Translations under genes and position numbers: made by a program | In this document: positions 23,844 to 33,859 of the stretch, one piece after another | How the letters are laid out: every line of letters begins with the position of its first letter | How positions within the stretch are numbered: position 1 is the first letter of the stretch | From: Ramlibacter alkalitolerans | GTDB lineage: Bacteria > Pseudomonadota > Gammaproteobacteria > Burkholderiales > Burkholderiaceae_C | Direction of reading: 5' to 3' | Length of the DNA stretch: 64,000 nt | Assembly (NCBI RefSeq): GCF_016722765.1 | Contig: NZ_JAEQND010000008.1 | Location: forward strand, 248,001 to 312,000 | The notes under the pieces: generated by a model | What the model saw: only the letters and a program-made list of their open reading frames with translations | Told to the model about the DNA's origin: nothing | Database searches by the model: none

Positions 23844-25864
23844 GGGCGGACTCCTCCTGTGACCCGCGGCCCCTCCCCGCCCTGGCGGGTGCGGCGCGCG
23901 AGCGCCGATTCCAGCACATGCCCGGCGCCGGCAGGGATGGCCAGCGTGAACCATTTTCTCGCCCGCGTGATGCCGGTGTAGACCAGTTCGCGCGTCAGCA
24001 CGCGGCTGGCCTCCTGCGGCAGCAGCAGCGCCGCGTGGCCGAACTCCGAACCCTGCGACTTGTGCACCGTCATCGCGAACACCGTCTCCACTTCCGGCAG
24101 CCGGCTCGGCAGGATCCAGCGGATCCCGCCGTCGCTGGCCTCGAAGGCCACGCGCAGCATCGTGCGTCCGGGCTCGCCGGCGACCGGCAAGGGCAACGTG
24201 ATGCCGACATCCCCGTTCATGAGGCCCAGCGCGTAGTCGTTGCGCGTCACCATGACCGGCCGGCCCGCGTACCAGCCGCTCGCTGCGGGGGTGAGCTTCT
24301 CGGCGTGCAGCAGGGTGGCGATGCGCGTGTTGAGCCCTTCCACGCCGTAGGGTCCGCGGCGCACCGCACACAGCAGCTGGAAGCTGCCGTAGGCCTTCAG
24401 CACCGAGCGCGCCCACGCATCGAACTGCTCGCGCGGCGCGTCCGGCGCCGGCGGCTGCGCAGCCCCTTCCAGGTAGTGGCGATAGCCCTCGAGCACGAGC
24501 CGGCGCAACACGGCGTCGCGGTCATCGAGTTCCACCCAGAGCACGTCGTCGTGCCCAGCGCGCAGGATCCGCTGCGTATCTGCCGCGTCGCCGCGGTTGA
24601 CGGCGTCGGCGAGCTGGCCGATGCCGCTGGCGGCATCGAAGCGCCAGCTATGCCGCAGCTTCACCACGCCCTGGTCCAGCGGCTCGCCCTGCGGGTCCAC
24701 GAGTGTGGCCGGAATGGGCTCGGCGGTGAGCGCCTCGAGCCATTCCCGCGTGGCCGGCCGGTAATGGCCATCGTCGGCGCGGGCGCACAGTTCGCCCAGC
24801 ACGTTGCCGGCTTCCACCGAAGCGAGCTGGTCCTTGTCCCCCAGCAGCACGAGGCGGGCGTGCCCTGGCAGCGCCGCGACCACGGCCGCCATGGTCTCCA
24901 GGTCCACCATCGACGCTTCGTCGAGCACCAGCACGTCCAGCGGCAGCGGATTCGACGCGTCGTGGCGGAAGCGCCGCGTGCCGCCGAAGCTCCCCAGCAG
25001 CCGGTGCACCGTGCTCACGTCGGTCGGGATGGCCTGGCGCACGGCTTCCCCGTTGGCCAGGCGCGCCAGCTTCAGGACGCCCACCGCGTTGGCGATCGAG
25101 GCATTGAGGCGCGCCGCCGCCTTGCCGGTGGGTGCCGCGAGGCGGATGCGCAGGCGGCGAGCACTGCCGTCCGGCTGCGAAAGCGCCAGGTGCTGCAGCA
25201 AGGCCAGCAGCCGCACCACGGTCGTCGTCTTGCCGGTGCCCGGGCCGCCGGTGACGATGGCGAAGCGGGATCGCAGCGCGATGGCGCAAGCAACCTTCTG
25301 CCAGTCCGGTTGCGGCGGGGGCTCCTCGCGTGCAAACAGTTCGGCGAGCGCCACGCGCGCGCGCTGCAGCGCCTCCGCGCTCCAGGGCTCGACGCTCGCG
25401 AGCCGCTGCGCGATGCCGGCGCGCACCGTCTGCTCGTGCTCCCAGAAGCGCCGCAGGTACAGGCGCGTGCCCTCCAGCACGAGCGGCGCACTGCCCTCGC
25501 CCCCGGTGACGAGCCGCGGATCGGCGAGGACGCGCTGCCAGTCGCCCAGCGTCACGTCCTGCAGCAACGCCACCGGCTCCAGCGGAGGCGCCACCGGTTG
25601 CGGCGCCAACGCGTGCTCCTCCGGCGGCAGGGCCAGCGCTTCGGCCGGATCTCTCACCAGCGCGGCGAGTTCGAGCGCGACGTAGCCGCGCCCCAGCTGG
25701 TGGCTCGCCAGCGCCGCGCCCAGCAGCAGCAGCGGATCGGCGCCGGCCACTTCACGCGCCAGGAAGGCTGCGAACACGAGGTCCAGATCGCGCAGCCAGC
25801 CGGCCGCCACCCAGGTTTCGAGCACCTGCAGGCACCCCTCGCGCGTGCGCAAGGCTTCGTTCAT
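23840..25864 (-). CDS. recD: Exodeoxyribonuclease V alpha subunit RecD
   Basis: A 674-residue 5'-3' helicase subunit of RecBCD, acting in double-strand break repair and foreign DNA degradation. The Walker A motif is IVTGGPGTGKTTTVVRLL near residue 205. LDEASMVDLETMAAVV is helicase motif II, followed by LLGDKDQLASVEAGNVL. MTVHKSQGSEFGHAALLLP and LVYTGITRARKWF are the C-terminal motifs. The length is normal. Its start overlaps the recB stop, and its stop overlaps the nitroreductase start. Confidence 0.95.
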   Translation of the reverse strand: MNEALRTREGCLQVLETWVAAGWLRDLDLVFAAFLAREVAGADPLLLLGAALASHQLGRGYVALELAALVRDPAEALALPPEEHALAPQPVAPPLEPVALLQDVTLGDWQRVLADPRLVTGGEGSAPLVLEGTRLYLRRFWEHEQTVRAGIAQRLASVEPWSAEALQRARVALAELFAREEPPPQPDWQKVACAIALRSRFAIVTGGPGTGKTTTVVRLLALLQHLALSQPDGSARRLRIRLAAPTGKAAARLNASIANAVGVLKLARLANGEAVRQAIPTDVSTVHRLLGSFGGTRRFRHDASNPLPLDVLVLDEASMVDLETMAAVVAALPGHARLVLLGDKDQLASVEAGNVLGELCARADDGHYRPATREWLEALTAEPIPATLVDPQGEPLDQGVVKLRHSWRFDAASGIGQLADAVNRGDAADTQRILRAGHDDVLWVELDDRDAVLRRLVLEGYRHYLEGAAQPPAPDAPREQFDAWARSVLKAYGSFQLLCAVRRGPYGVEGLNTRIATLLHAEKLTPAASGWYAGRPVMVTRNDYALGLMNGDVGITLPLPVAGEPGRTMLRVAFEASDGGIRWILPSRLPEVETVFAMTVHKSQGSEFGHAALLLPQEASRVLTRELVYTGITRARKWFTLAIPAGAGHVLESALARRTRQGGEGPRVTGGVRP

Positions 25865-28800
25865 GCGGGCACCTCCTGCGTGAACAGGCGGTCCAGCGCC
25901 TCCATCAGCGCGAGCGGCGGCCGCTCCAGGTGCAGGCCTTGCGAGGGCGCGGCATGCCCGCGCAGGAACACGTAGACCGCGCCGCCGACGTGACGCTCGT
26001 AGTCGTAGTCCGGCAGGCGCGAACGCAGCAGGCGGTGCAGAGCGAACAGGTACAGGCAGTACTGCAGCTCGTAGCGGTGGTGCAGCACCTCGTCGCGCAT
26101 CGCTTCGATCGTGTAAGCGGCGTCGCCGGGGCCGAGCCAGTTCGACTTGTAGTCGACGACGTAGTAGCGCCCCTCGTGCTCGAACAGCAGGTCGACGAAG
26201 CCCTTGAGCATGCCATTGAGTTGCTGCGCCTCCAGCGGCGCGCGCGCCAGGCCCTGCAGCGTGTGCTGGGACACCAGCGCATCGAGGGCCTGCGCCTGCA
26301 CGTGCGAGGCCGCGAGCCAGAACTCCATCTCGGGCTGGATGGCCTGCAGCTCGCGCGGCGCGACCGGACGCGCGCCGGGGGTGAGGCGCCGCAGGTCCAG
26401 CGGCGTGGCGAGCCAGCGCGTGAGCCATTCGCGCAGGGCTTCGCGGTGCGGCGCCCAGCGCGCCGGCCGGCAGCGGCGCGCCAGCAGGCGCTCCATGTCC
26501 GCGTGGCCGTCGGCTGCCGCGGCGAAGCCTTCGCGTGCGGCCCATTCGAGCACCCCGTGCAGGAAGCTGCCGGCGGCGGGCCCGCGCGGGAAGTCGTGCA
26601 GCGTGCCCGCCGAGGGCGGCGGCGCCCCATCGGCCCGCCGTTCCTCCGCCGACTCGAGGTACGTTTCCTCCTGCGCCGTCTCGGGGATGCGCTGTTCGCG
26701 CACCACGGCCCCGGCCACGCGCCGCAGCCGCGAATAGCTGGCGATCCACCAGGGCTCGGGGGCCTGCGGGGGCAGCGGGCGCGGCAGCGCGAGCTGCAGG
26801 GCCGGCCCGTCGGCCCGGTACGACTCTTCCGAAGGCTGGGGCGCCGGCGTGACCGCGATCCCCGGCTTGCCTGCGAGCGCCCCTTGCACCGCCGCATGCA
26901 CCTGCCCCGGCGCGACACCGTTGCCGCCGGCCAGCAGGTAGCCGAGCGCGCTGCCTGCCAGGTGCTCGGTGGGTGCCACCGCGATCCAGGTGGCGAAGCG
27001 CGCGCGCGTCATCGCGACATAGAGCTTGCGCAGGTCCTCGCCCAGGCGCTCGCGCTCGGCCCGCGCCACCACTTCGTCGCTGGCGCGCAGCGACAGGCGC
27101 AGCACGCCTGCGTCGTCATGCCACTTGATCGGCAGGTCCTCGGGTTTCACCGGCCGGCAGGCGCAGGCAAAGGGCACGAACACCAGCGGGTACTCGAGCC
27201 CCTTGGACTTGTGCACCGTCACCACCTTCAGCAGGTCCGCATCGCTTTCGAGCCGGAGTTGCCGGCTGTCCGCGGCGACCGTGCCCTCGGCGCGCTGCTC
27301 CGCGAGGTGGCGCACCAGCGCATGCTCGCCATCGAGCAGCATGCTGGCCTGCTGCAGCAGTTCGGCCAAGTGCAGCAGGTCGGTGAGCAGCCGTTCCTCG
27401 CGCAGCGCGATCAGCCGCTGCGGCACCTCGAAGTCGTGCAGCAGCCGCCGCAGCATCGGCAGCACACCCTGCCGCTGCCAGCAGTTGCGGTAGCCGCGGA
27501 ACTGCTCCAGCCGTTCTTCCCAGTGCACCTCGTCGTGGTTCAGGCGGTCCAGCGCCGCCCAGTCCTGCGCCAGCAGCGCTGTCGCCAGCGCCGCGCGCAC
27601 CAGGGCGCCGTCGTCCGGCGAGGCACAGGCCTGCAGCAGCCGCTGCAGCTCGCCCGCCGCATCGCTGCAGAACACGTTGCCGCGGTCGGAGAGATAGACG
27701 CTGTGCACGCCACGCTCGCGCAGCGCCTGGCGCACGGCGTCCGCTTCCTTGCCGTCGTTGACCAGCACGGCGATGTCGCGCGGGCACAGCGCCTGCAGCC
27801 TGCGCTTGTCGTCGACGAAACCCGCCTTGCCCTGCTGCGCCAGGCGCAGCAGGCGCACGATCTCGGTCGCGGTGGCCGCCGCCATGGCCTCGCGGTATTC
27901 GCCGGCGCGCAGCACGTCACCCGCGTCCAGCCACCAGCAGCTCAGGGCGGGTGCGTCCGCGCCGGACACGCGCCAGCGCTGCTCGCGCCCGTGCGCCTGC
28001 ACGGGCAGGAAGGGCAGCGGGTTCTCGCGCGCCGTGCGGAACAGGAACGCACCCTCGCCCATCGGACGCTGCTCCGCCTGCAGGAACAGGTGGTTGACGG
28101 CGTCGACCATATCCGTGGTGGAACGGAAGTTGGTGCCGAGCGTGGTGTGGTGCCCCGCCGTATCGCGGCGGGCCTGCAGGTAGGTGTGGATGTCGGCGCC
28201 GCGGAAGGCATAGATCGCCTGCTTCGGATCGCCGATCAGGATCAGCGCGACGTCCTCGTGCCCCTGGTACACGGTGCGGAAGATCTCGTACTGGACCGGG
28301 TCGGTGTCCTGGAATTCGTCGATCAGCGCCACCGGGAACTGGCGGCGGATCAGCGCCGCCAGCCGCCGGCCGCTGTCCGGCCGCCGCAGCGCATCGCGCA
28401 GTCGCGTGAGCAGGTCGTCGAAGCCCATCTCCGCGCGGCGATGCTGCTCGAAGACCATGCGCGCGGCGACCCAGCGTGCCGCGTGGGCCAGCACCGTGTC
28501 CCTGCATTCGGGCAGGCACCCGAGCTGGCCGCGCAGCAGTTCCAGCGCCTCGAGCGCCTCGTGCCGCGGTGCGTCGTCGGGCACCCTCCACGCCTGGCGC
28601 AGGCCGGCATGCGTGAGCCGGTCCCACGCCGTGGTGCTGAGGTCGGGAACCGGCTCGGTCCCTGCGCACCACTCCCGCAATTTCTGCAGCCAGCGGTGGT
28701 AATCGGATTTCTTCAGTTTGCGGCCATCGACCTTGCGCGCATCGACGGCTTCGTCCAGCAGCGCCTGCAGCGCGTCGCACCAGCTCCCCCAGGGGCCGCG

Positions 28801-29496
28801 CAGGTCGGCGAGTTGCTGCGCCCGGGCCTCGCGCGCCTCGCGCAGCGCGGTCGCCGGTTCGGGCGCATCGTCCACGCGCTCGGCCTGCGGCAGCAGCTTG
28901 CGCAAGGCGAGCCGCAGCGCATCGGGCGTCTTCCACCAGCCGGCGACGCATTCGGCGTCTTCGGGCGGCAGCGGATAGAAGAAGGTCCGCCAGTAATCGC
29001 GCACCGCCTCCTGTTCCAGCTCGGTCTGGTCCGCCTCCAGCGTCTGGCTGAACAGGCTGCCGCTGTCGAAGGCATGCTCGCGCAGCATGCGGTGGCACCA
29101 GCCGTGGATGGTGGAGACGGCCGCTTCGTCCATCCATTCGGCCGCCAGCCGAAGGCTTTGCGCGCAGGCCGGCCACTCCGCCGCGGGGTAGCTCGCACGC
29201 AGCTCGCGCAGCAGCGGCTCGGCCTCGCGCTCGCCATCGGCGAAGGCCTCGGCCGCTTCAGCCAGGCGCGCGCGGATGCGGTCACGCAGCTCCTTGGTCG
29301 CGGCCTCGGTGAAGGTCACCACCAGGATCTCGGGCGGCGTGAGCGGGCGGGGGAAGGCCGCCTCGCCACCGTGACCCAGCACCAGCCGCAGGTACAGCGC
29401 GGCGATGGTGAAGGTCTTGCCCGTGCCGGCGCTCGCCTCGATCAGCGCGTTGCCGCGCAGCGCAAAGCGCAAGGGATCCAGCAGCGCGGGTTTCAT
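25861..29496 (-). CDS. recB: Exodeoxyribonuclease V beta subunit RecB
   Basis: A 1211-residue UvrD-type 3'-5' helicase and nuclease. Walker A is IEASAGTGKTFTIAALYL at residues 18-35. LIDEFQDTDPVQYEIF is motif II and VVTVHKSKGLEYPLVFVPF motif V. The C-terminal RecB nuclease domain has YYVVDYKSNWLG with the metal-binding Asp and Lys. The length matches the family. It overlaps recC and recD by four bases on each side, giving a tightly coupled recC-recB-recD order. A longer same-frame extension upstream runs into recC and is not used. Confidence 0.96.
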   Translation of the reverse strand: MKPALLDPLRFALRGNALIEASAGTGKTFTIAALYLRLVLGHGGEAAFPRPLTPPEILVVTFTEAATKELRDRIRARLAEAAEAFADGEREAEPLLRELRASYPAAEWPACAQSLRLAAEWMDEAAVSTIHGWCHRMLREHAFDSGSLFSQTLEADQTELEQEAVRDYWRTFFYPLPPEDAECVAGWWKTPDALRLALRKLLPQAERVDDAPEPATALREAREARAQQLADLRGPWGSWCDALQALLDEAVDARKVDGRKLKKSDYHRWLQKLREWCAGTEPVPDLSTTAWDRLTHAGLRQAWRVPDDAPRHEALEALELLRGQLGCLPECRDTVLAHAARWVAARMVFEQHRRAEMGFDDLLTRLRDALRRPDSGRRLAALIRRQFPVALIDEFQDTDPVQYEIFRTVYQGHEDVALILIGDPKQAIYAFRGADIHTYLQARRDTAGHHTTLGTNFRSTTDMVDAVNHLFLQAEQRPMGEGAFLFRTARENPLPFLPVQAHGREQRWRVSGADAPALSCWWLDAGDVLRAGEYREAMAAATATEIVRLLRLAQQGKAGFVDDKRRLQALCPRDIAVLVNDGKEADAVRQALRERGVHSVYLSDRGNVFCSDAAGELQRLLQACASPDDGALVRAALATALLAQDWAALDRLNHDEVHWEERLEQFRGYRNCWQRQGVLPMLRRLLHDFEVPQRLIALREERLLTDLLHLAELLQQASMLLDGEHALVRHLAEQRAEGTVAADSRQLRLESDADLLKVVTVHKSKGLEYPLVFVPFACACRPVKPEDLPIKWHDDAGVLRLSLRASDEVVARAERERLGEDLRKLYVAMTRARFATWIAVAPTEHLAGSALGYLLAGGNGVAPGQVHAAVQGALAGKPGIAVTPAPQPSEESYRADGPALQLALPRPLPPQAPEPWWIASYSRLRRVAGAVVREQRIPETAQEETYLESAEERRADGAPPPSAGTLHDFPRGPAAGSFLHGVLEWAAREGFAAAADGHADMERLLARRCRPARWAPHREALREWLTRWLATPLDLRRLTPGARPVAPRELQAIQPEMEFWLAASHVQAQALDALVSQHTLQGLARAPLEAQQLNGMLKGFVDLLFEHEGRYYVVDYKSNWLGPGDAAYTIEAMRDEVLHHRYELQYCLYLFALHRLLRSRLPDYDYERHVGGAVYVFLRGHAAPSQGLHLERPPLALMEALDRLFTQEVPA

Positions 29497-32400
29497 GGCG
29501 CATCTCCCTTGGGCGGCGCGCCGACGGCGTCGCGCAGCGGCCGCAGCAGCGTCACGGCCCAGTGGGCGAATTCGTCGCCGTGGAACGCATCGAAGTCGGG
29601 GAAGGCGCGCGCCAGGTAGGGGTCGCGGCCGCATTCGGCTTCGTGGCACTTGCGCGCCTCCTCGCGTGCGCGCTCCGGCGCCGGCTCGCCCTTCTCCGGC
29701 GCGATGAAGCGCAGCCACGCCGCGGCGCTGTCGACGCAGAACGGCAGCGGCCTGCGCATGCCCTCGCGCCAGGCCTGCAGCAGTTCCTGCCACCACGCCA
29801 GTGCGGCGGCGTGCGCCATGGCCGGCAGGGTCGCGCAGCCGGCTTTGCTCACCACGATGGTCGTGAGAGGCTGTCCGGCGAGATGGCCTGCAACGTGCGC
29901 CACCCAGTGCGGCAGCAGCCGCGCGAGGCGCCAGCGCCTGTCCTTCACCAGGCCGCTGCTTTCCAGCACCAGCCGGCAACGGGCACCGTCACCGTTGCCG
30001 CGCAGTTGCGACAGCCAGTCCTCGAACAGCAGCGGCGGCGGCCCGCCTCGATCGGCAAAGGCCAGCGGTTCGTCGGGCAGCACGCGCGGCCAGTCCTGCA
30101 GGAATTGTGCGTAGCGCGCGAACAGACTGTCCATCGGCTCGGCAAGCTGCGCCGCCACCTGCGCCGCGAAGGCGCCGTGCGGCAGTTCGCCGCGGGCCGC
30201 GAAGCGTGCCAGCCGCTCCTGCAAGGCGGGCTCGCGCGGCGCGCCGGCATCGATGGCGGCCCGCTGCACGCGGATCAGTTCGTCCTGCAGGCTCCAGTTC
30301 TCCAGGGCGTCGAGGCCGAACGGTTCCTGGTCCTGCGCCGCCACGTCCTCGTCGGCGAAGCGCACGGCCAGCCGATGTTCGAAGAACGCACGCACGGGAT
30401 TCCTGGCGAAGCGCCCCAGCATCGCGAGCGTGAGCGTCGCCTGCGCCGGCGCCGCATCGAGGACCCCCCCGCTCGCGCCGGCGGCGGGCGCCTGCAGGCT
30501 GCCGCCCCATTCGCTGGCGTAGCTGAAAAGCCGCGGGTCGCCGCCGTCGAAATACGCGCGATGGAAGGGCTGCAGCCGGTGCTGCACCGTGAGCGCCGCC
30601 ACCAGCTCGCGGCCGGCCTTGTCCGGCTTCGCGCCCTTGGCGCGCCAGCCGGCGGCAAGGTGGTCGCGCAACTGCGCCACCAGCACCGAAGGCGGGCGCT
30701 CCTCGTTGTCGTGGATGCTGCGCCCCACCCAGCTCACGTGCAGGTGCTCGCGCGCGGACAGCAGGGCTTCCAGGAACAGGTAGCGGTCGTCCTCGCGCCG
30801 GGACCGGTCGCCGGGCCGGTACTCGTGCGCCATCAGGTCGAAGTCCATCGGCGGCCGCGAGCGCGGATAGTCGCCGTCGTTCATCCCGAGCAGCGCGATC
30901 CGGCGGAAGGGGATCGCGCGCATCGGCATCAGCGAGGCGAAGGTCACGCCGCCGGCGAAGAAGGGCTGGCCCAGGCCCGGCGCTTCCAGGCTCTGCAACC
31001 AGTGCTCGCGCACCACGGACAGCGGCAGCGGCTGTGCGAGCTGCGCCTCCTCGCAGGCGAGCTGCCAGTCGTCGAGCGCGGATTGCGCGCGCAGCAGCGT
31101 GAGGCCGTCCACGCTGCCTTCCCGCGCGGCGAAGAAATCATCGAGCAGCTGCTGCAGCCGCGCCACCCACACCGCGGGCGGCGCCGGCTGGTCCAGCAGC
31201 GCCCAGTGCGCCTCCAGCTTTTCCATGAGGCGCACCAGCGGCCCGAGCAAGGCGGCGTCGAGGCCGCCCACTTCGGCCAGCGGCTCGATGCCGTTCCAGG
31301 CTTCGCCCTGCCCGGCGGCGTATCCGAGCAGCATGCGGCGCAGGCCGAAGCGCCAGCTGTTGCGCTCCAGGTCCGGCGGCAGGCCCAGCGAGGCGCGGTG
31401 CTGCGCGTGCAGCCCCCAGCGGATCCGCGCCGAGGCGATCCAGGTGTGCAGCAGCGCCAGGTCGTCCTCGGCGATGCCGAAACGCGAGCGCAGCGCGGGC
31501 ACGTCGAGCAGGTCCAGCACTTCGCTGACCGCGATGCGCTCGCGCGGCAGGTTCAGCAGCTTCTCCAGTGCGCCGAGCAAGGGGTCCTGCTGGCGCTGGC
31601 CCTGGTCGGCGACGTTGAAGGGAATGTGGCGCGGGTCCTTGTCCTCGGCCAGGCCGAACACCGCGCGGATGTGCGGCGCGTACACGGAGACGTCCGGCAC
31701 CATGACGATGACGTCGCGCGGGCGCAGCGTCGGATCCGCGGCGAAGGCCGCCAGCAGCTGGTCGTGCAGCACCTCCACTTCGCGCTGCGGGCTGTGCGTG
31801 ACGTGGAAGGCGATCGAGGTGTCGCGGGCCGGGTCCACCGGCGGCCAGCGCGATTGCGTCTCGGCGATCGGACGCAGGTCGAGGATGTCGTCCTGCAACT
31901 GCCGCAGCAGCGTGTCGCCCGCGGTGCGCTCGAACAGGTCGATGCGCTGGCCGATCTCGCCGAAGCGCTGGCGGTAGGTGTCGGGGCGGTCGTATTCCTC
32001 CAGCAGGCCGACGAAGTCGCGGCCCTGCTTGCCCCAGGCGGCGAGCAGCGGCTGCGTCTGCAGGTGCAGGGCATCGAGCCCAGGCTCGCCGCGCAGGCCC
32101 GGGCGCGGCTGGTGCCGGCGGCGCCGCATCGCGTCCTGCGGCGCGACGATGCCGGACCAGTCGTGCTCCGAGGGGTTGTGCACGAACAGCAGCACCTGGC
32201 TGAAGCGCGCCAGCGCCGCCAGCGCGTCGAGTGCCTGGCGCGGCAGCGAAGAAATGCCGAAGACGCTGATGCGGCGCGGCAGGCCGGCGGGCGGCGCGCC
32301 TTGCCAGCCCTGCACCGCGTCGAGGAAACGGCGATGCACCTCGGCCCGGCCGCCGGCAGCGCCTTCGTCGCCGACATCCGCGAGCAGCGCCTGCCACAGG

Positions 32401-32972
32401 CGCGGCTGCCAGCGCAGGGTCTCCGGCACCGGCGCCAGGCCGCCGCGCGCGAGCGTCAGCACGGCGTCGCCCGCGGCCCAGCGCGCCAGCCAGTCGGCGC
32501 GGTAGACCTGGTACTGGTCCAGGAGGTCCGCCACCCGCAGCGCGAGCTGGTGCAGCTTGCGCCGGTCCGCGTCGTCGTGCAGGAAGCCGCGCAAGGGCGC
32601 GAACTCGGGTTCGGGCAGCAAGGCGGGCAGCAGGCGCATCAGCCGCCAGACCACCCGCGATTCGTCGAGGGCCGAATCGCGCGGCACGGCGTCGGGCCCG
32701 AGCACCGCGCGATAGGCGTCCCACAGCGCATGGGCGGGCAGCTGGGTGCGCAGTGCCGCGGCCACCCCGATGCCGCCCTGGCGCGGGTCCGCGGCCAGCG
32801 AGAGCTTGAGCCACTGGGCGACGCCGTTGCTCTGGACCAGGATGCGTTCGTCTTCCAGCGGCGCCAGCGGGTGCCGCGCCATCCAGGCGACCATCAGGTT
32901 GCGCAGGGCTTCCGGATGGTTGCCGTGGACCACCATGAAGCCGGGGGGAAGGGACTGCGGGCCGTCGTTCAT
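29493..32972 (-). CDS. recC: Exodeoxyribonuclease V gamma subunit RecC
   Basis: A 1159-residue subunit that recognises Chi and scaffolds RecBCD. The N-terminal FMVVHGNHPEALRNLMVAWM and GVAQWLKLSLA are typical. MVPDVSVYAPHIRAVFG and LLGMNDGDYPRSRPPMDFDLM lie in the inactivated helicase-like domains. The start at MNDGPQ was chosen over an upstream extension lacking similarity. It is the first gene of the recCBD-nitroreductase operon. Confidence 0.95.
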   Translation of the reverse strand: MNDGPQSLPPGFMVVHGNHPEALRNLMVAWMARHPLAPLEDERILVQSNGVAQWLKLSLAADPRQGGIGVAAALRTQLPAHALWDAYRAVLGPDAVPRDSALDESRVVWRLMRLLPALLPEPEFAPLRGFLHDDADRRKLHQLALRVADLLDQYQVYRADWLARWAAGDAVLTLARGGLAPVPETLRWQPRLWQALLADVGDEGAAGGRAEVHRRFLDAVQGWQGAPPAGLPRRISVFGISSLPRQALDALAALARFSQVLLFVHNPSEHDWSGIVAPQDAMRRRRHQPRPGLRGEPGLDALHLQTQPLLAAWGKQGRDFVGLLEEYDRPDTYRQRFGEIGQRIDLFERTAGDTLLRQLQDDILDLRPIAETQSRWPPVDPARDTSIAFHVTHSPQREVEVLHDQLLAAFAADPTLRPRDVIVMVPDVSVYAPHIRAVFGLAEDKDPRHIPFNVADQGQRQQDPLLGALEKLLNLPRERIAVSEVLDLLDVPALRSRFGIAEDDLALLHTWIASARIRWGLHAQHRASLGLPPDLERNSWRFGLRRMLLGYAAGQGEAWNGIEPLAEVGGLDAALLGPLVRLMEKLEAHWALLDQPAPPAVWVARLQQLLDDFFAAREGSVDGLTLLRAQSALDDWQLACEEAQLAQPLPLSVVREHWLQSLEAPGLGQPFFAGGVTFASLMPMRAIPFRRIALLGMNDGDYPRSRPPMDFDLMAHEYRPGDRSRREDDRYLFLEALLSAREHLHVSWVGRSIHDNEERPPSVLVAQLRDHLAAGWRAKGAKPDKAGRELVAALTVQHRLQPFHRAYFDGGDPRLFSYASEWGGSLQAPAAGASGGVLDAAPAQATLTLAMLGRFARNPVRAFFEHRLAVRFADEDVAAQDQEPFGLDALENWSLQDELIRVQRAAIDAGAPREPALQERLARFAARGELPHGAFAAQVAAQLAEPMDSLFARYAQFLQDWPRVLPDEPLAFADRGGPPPLLFEDWLSQLRGNGDGARCRLVLESSGLVKDRRWRLARLLPHWVAHVAGHLAGQPLTTIVVSKAGCATLPAMAHAAALAWWQELLQAWREGMRRPLPFCVDSAAAWLRFIAPEKGEPAPERAREEARKCHEAECGRDPYLARAFPDFDAFHGDEFAHWAVTLLRPLRDAVGAPPKGDAP

Positions 32973-33071
32973 CTGCCTGCGCGACTTTACTTGCTCTCGA
33001 GCCAGGCCCACCCGCGCGAGGCCTGCGACGAAGACGCGGCAGCGCCGGCGCGGAAAATGTTCCGCAGTCCG

Positions 33072-33392
33072 TCAGCGCGCGCCAGCGTGGCTGCGCGGCA
33101 TGAACAGCACGTGGCAGCCCTGCATCTCGTCGGCCTCGCCCGCGATCACGTCGGCGTAGCCGAGGTCCCCCATCGCGAGCGCAAGACGCTGCACCTGGAC
33201 GAAGCTGGCCACCATCGCGCCGGCGCGCACCGTGCCGGCGTCATCGCAGATCCCGATGCGAAAGCCCGGGCCCGGCTCCGGACATCGCTTGACGCGGCGC
33301 AAGGCGGCCGCGACGTCGCGCAGCGAGGGGATGGCTTCGGGAAGGGGGTGCGCCCAAGCGGCGCCAGGCGGGGTGTGCTGCAAGCTCAGCAT
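33072..33392 (-). CDS. Small protein, member C of a local paralogous family
   Basis: A 106-residue protein of unknown function. Its core FRIGICDDAGTVRAGAMVAS then QVQRLALAMGDLGY (about residues 45-82) follows the same spacing as the proteins at 14446 and 15016 (GIC-N/D-x-x-G, a helix with VQ, then LxALGF/Y), and HVLF near the C-terminus also recurs. It lies between recC and another family member. It is the most divergent of the four. Confidence 0.6.
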   Translation of the reverse strand: MLSLQHTPPGAAWAHPLPEAIPSLRDVAAALRRVKRCPEPGPGFRIGICDDAGTVRAGAMVASFVQVQRLALAMGDLGYADVIAGEADEMQGCHVLFMPRSHAGAR

Positions 33393-33453
33393 GGACCCGC
33401 AGTTTAAGCCGTCAGGCTTACAGCCGCCACCCCGCTGCTTCAGGACCAGGCGC

Positions 33454-33741
33454 TCAGGTGCTTCCGAGGACGGTCATCATGCCGTCGTCGTCGTCGAGGT
33501 CGTCCAGCAGGTGCAGTTGCACCAGCCGCAGCCGCAGGTAGCGCAGCTGGCTCGGCCCGTACAGGAGCGCGAAGCGGTACATCTCGCCGGACTCGTTGCG
33601 GAACGCCACCAGCACCGGCTTGCCGGAGACCGGCATGGCGCGGGCGCCCTTCAGGGCCGCCGCCAGTTCATGGTCGCGACCGTGGGCGCTGCGGTTCACG
33701 TAGCGTTCCGAGTGCATGCGTACTGTTTCCACGGAACGCAT
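33454..33741 (-). CDS. Small protein, member D of a local paralogous family
   Basis: A 95-residue protein (87 if ATG 33717 is used). Its core VAFRNESGEMYRFALLYGPSQL then RYLRLRLVQLHLL aligns closely with member A (MYR, AL-x-GP-x-QL, YL). It ends in an acidic stretch (LDDLDDDDG). It lies 61 bases upstream, on the minus strand, of the member C gene, so the two form a second tandem pair like the one at 14.4-15.3 kb. Function unknown. Confidence 0.65.
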   Translation of the reverse strand: MRSVETVRMHSERYVNRSAHGRDHELAAALKGARAMPVSGKPVLVAFRNESGEMYRFALLYGPSQLRYLRLRLVQLHLLDDLDDDDGMMTVLGST

Positions 33742-33859
33742 TCTGGGGTGGGCCAGGCCCTCGCGAGGGGGCGGGGAAACAATCATTACCCGCCTATGGC
33801 GTTCTTGCGCCCGGTAGCGGCTGGAAACGTGTTTCCAACATGGACGGCGCACGACGGCG

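Noticed and set aside
25930..29619. A 1229-codon open frame antisense to recB, and a 1281-codon frame antisense to recC (29562-33407)
   Set aside because: High-GC DNA keeps antisense frames open. Their Arg/Gln/His-rich translations lack any domain, while the recB and recC frames carry full family motifs.
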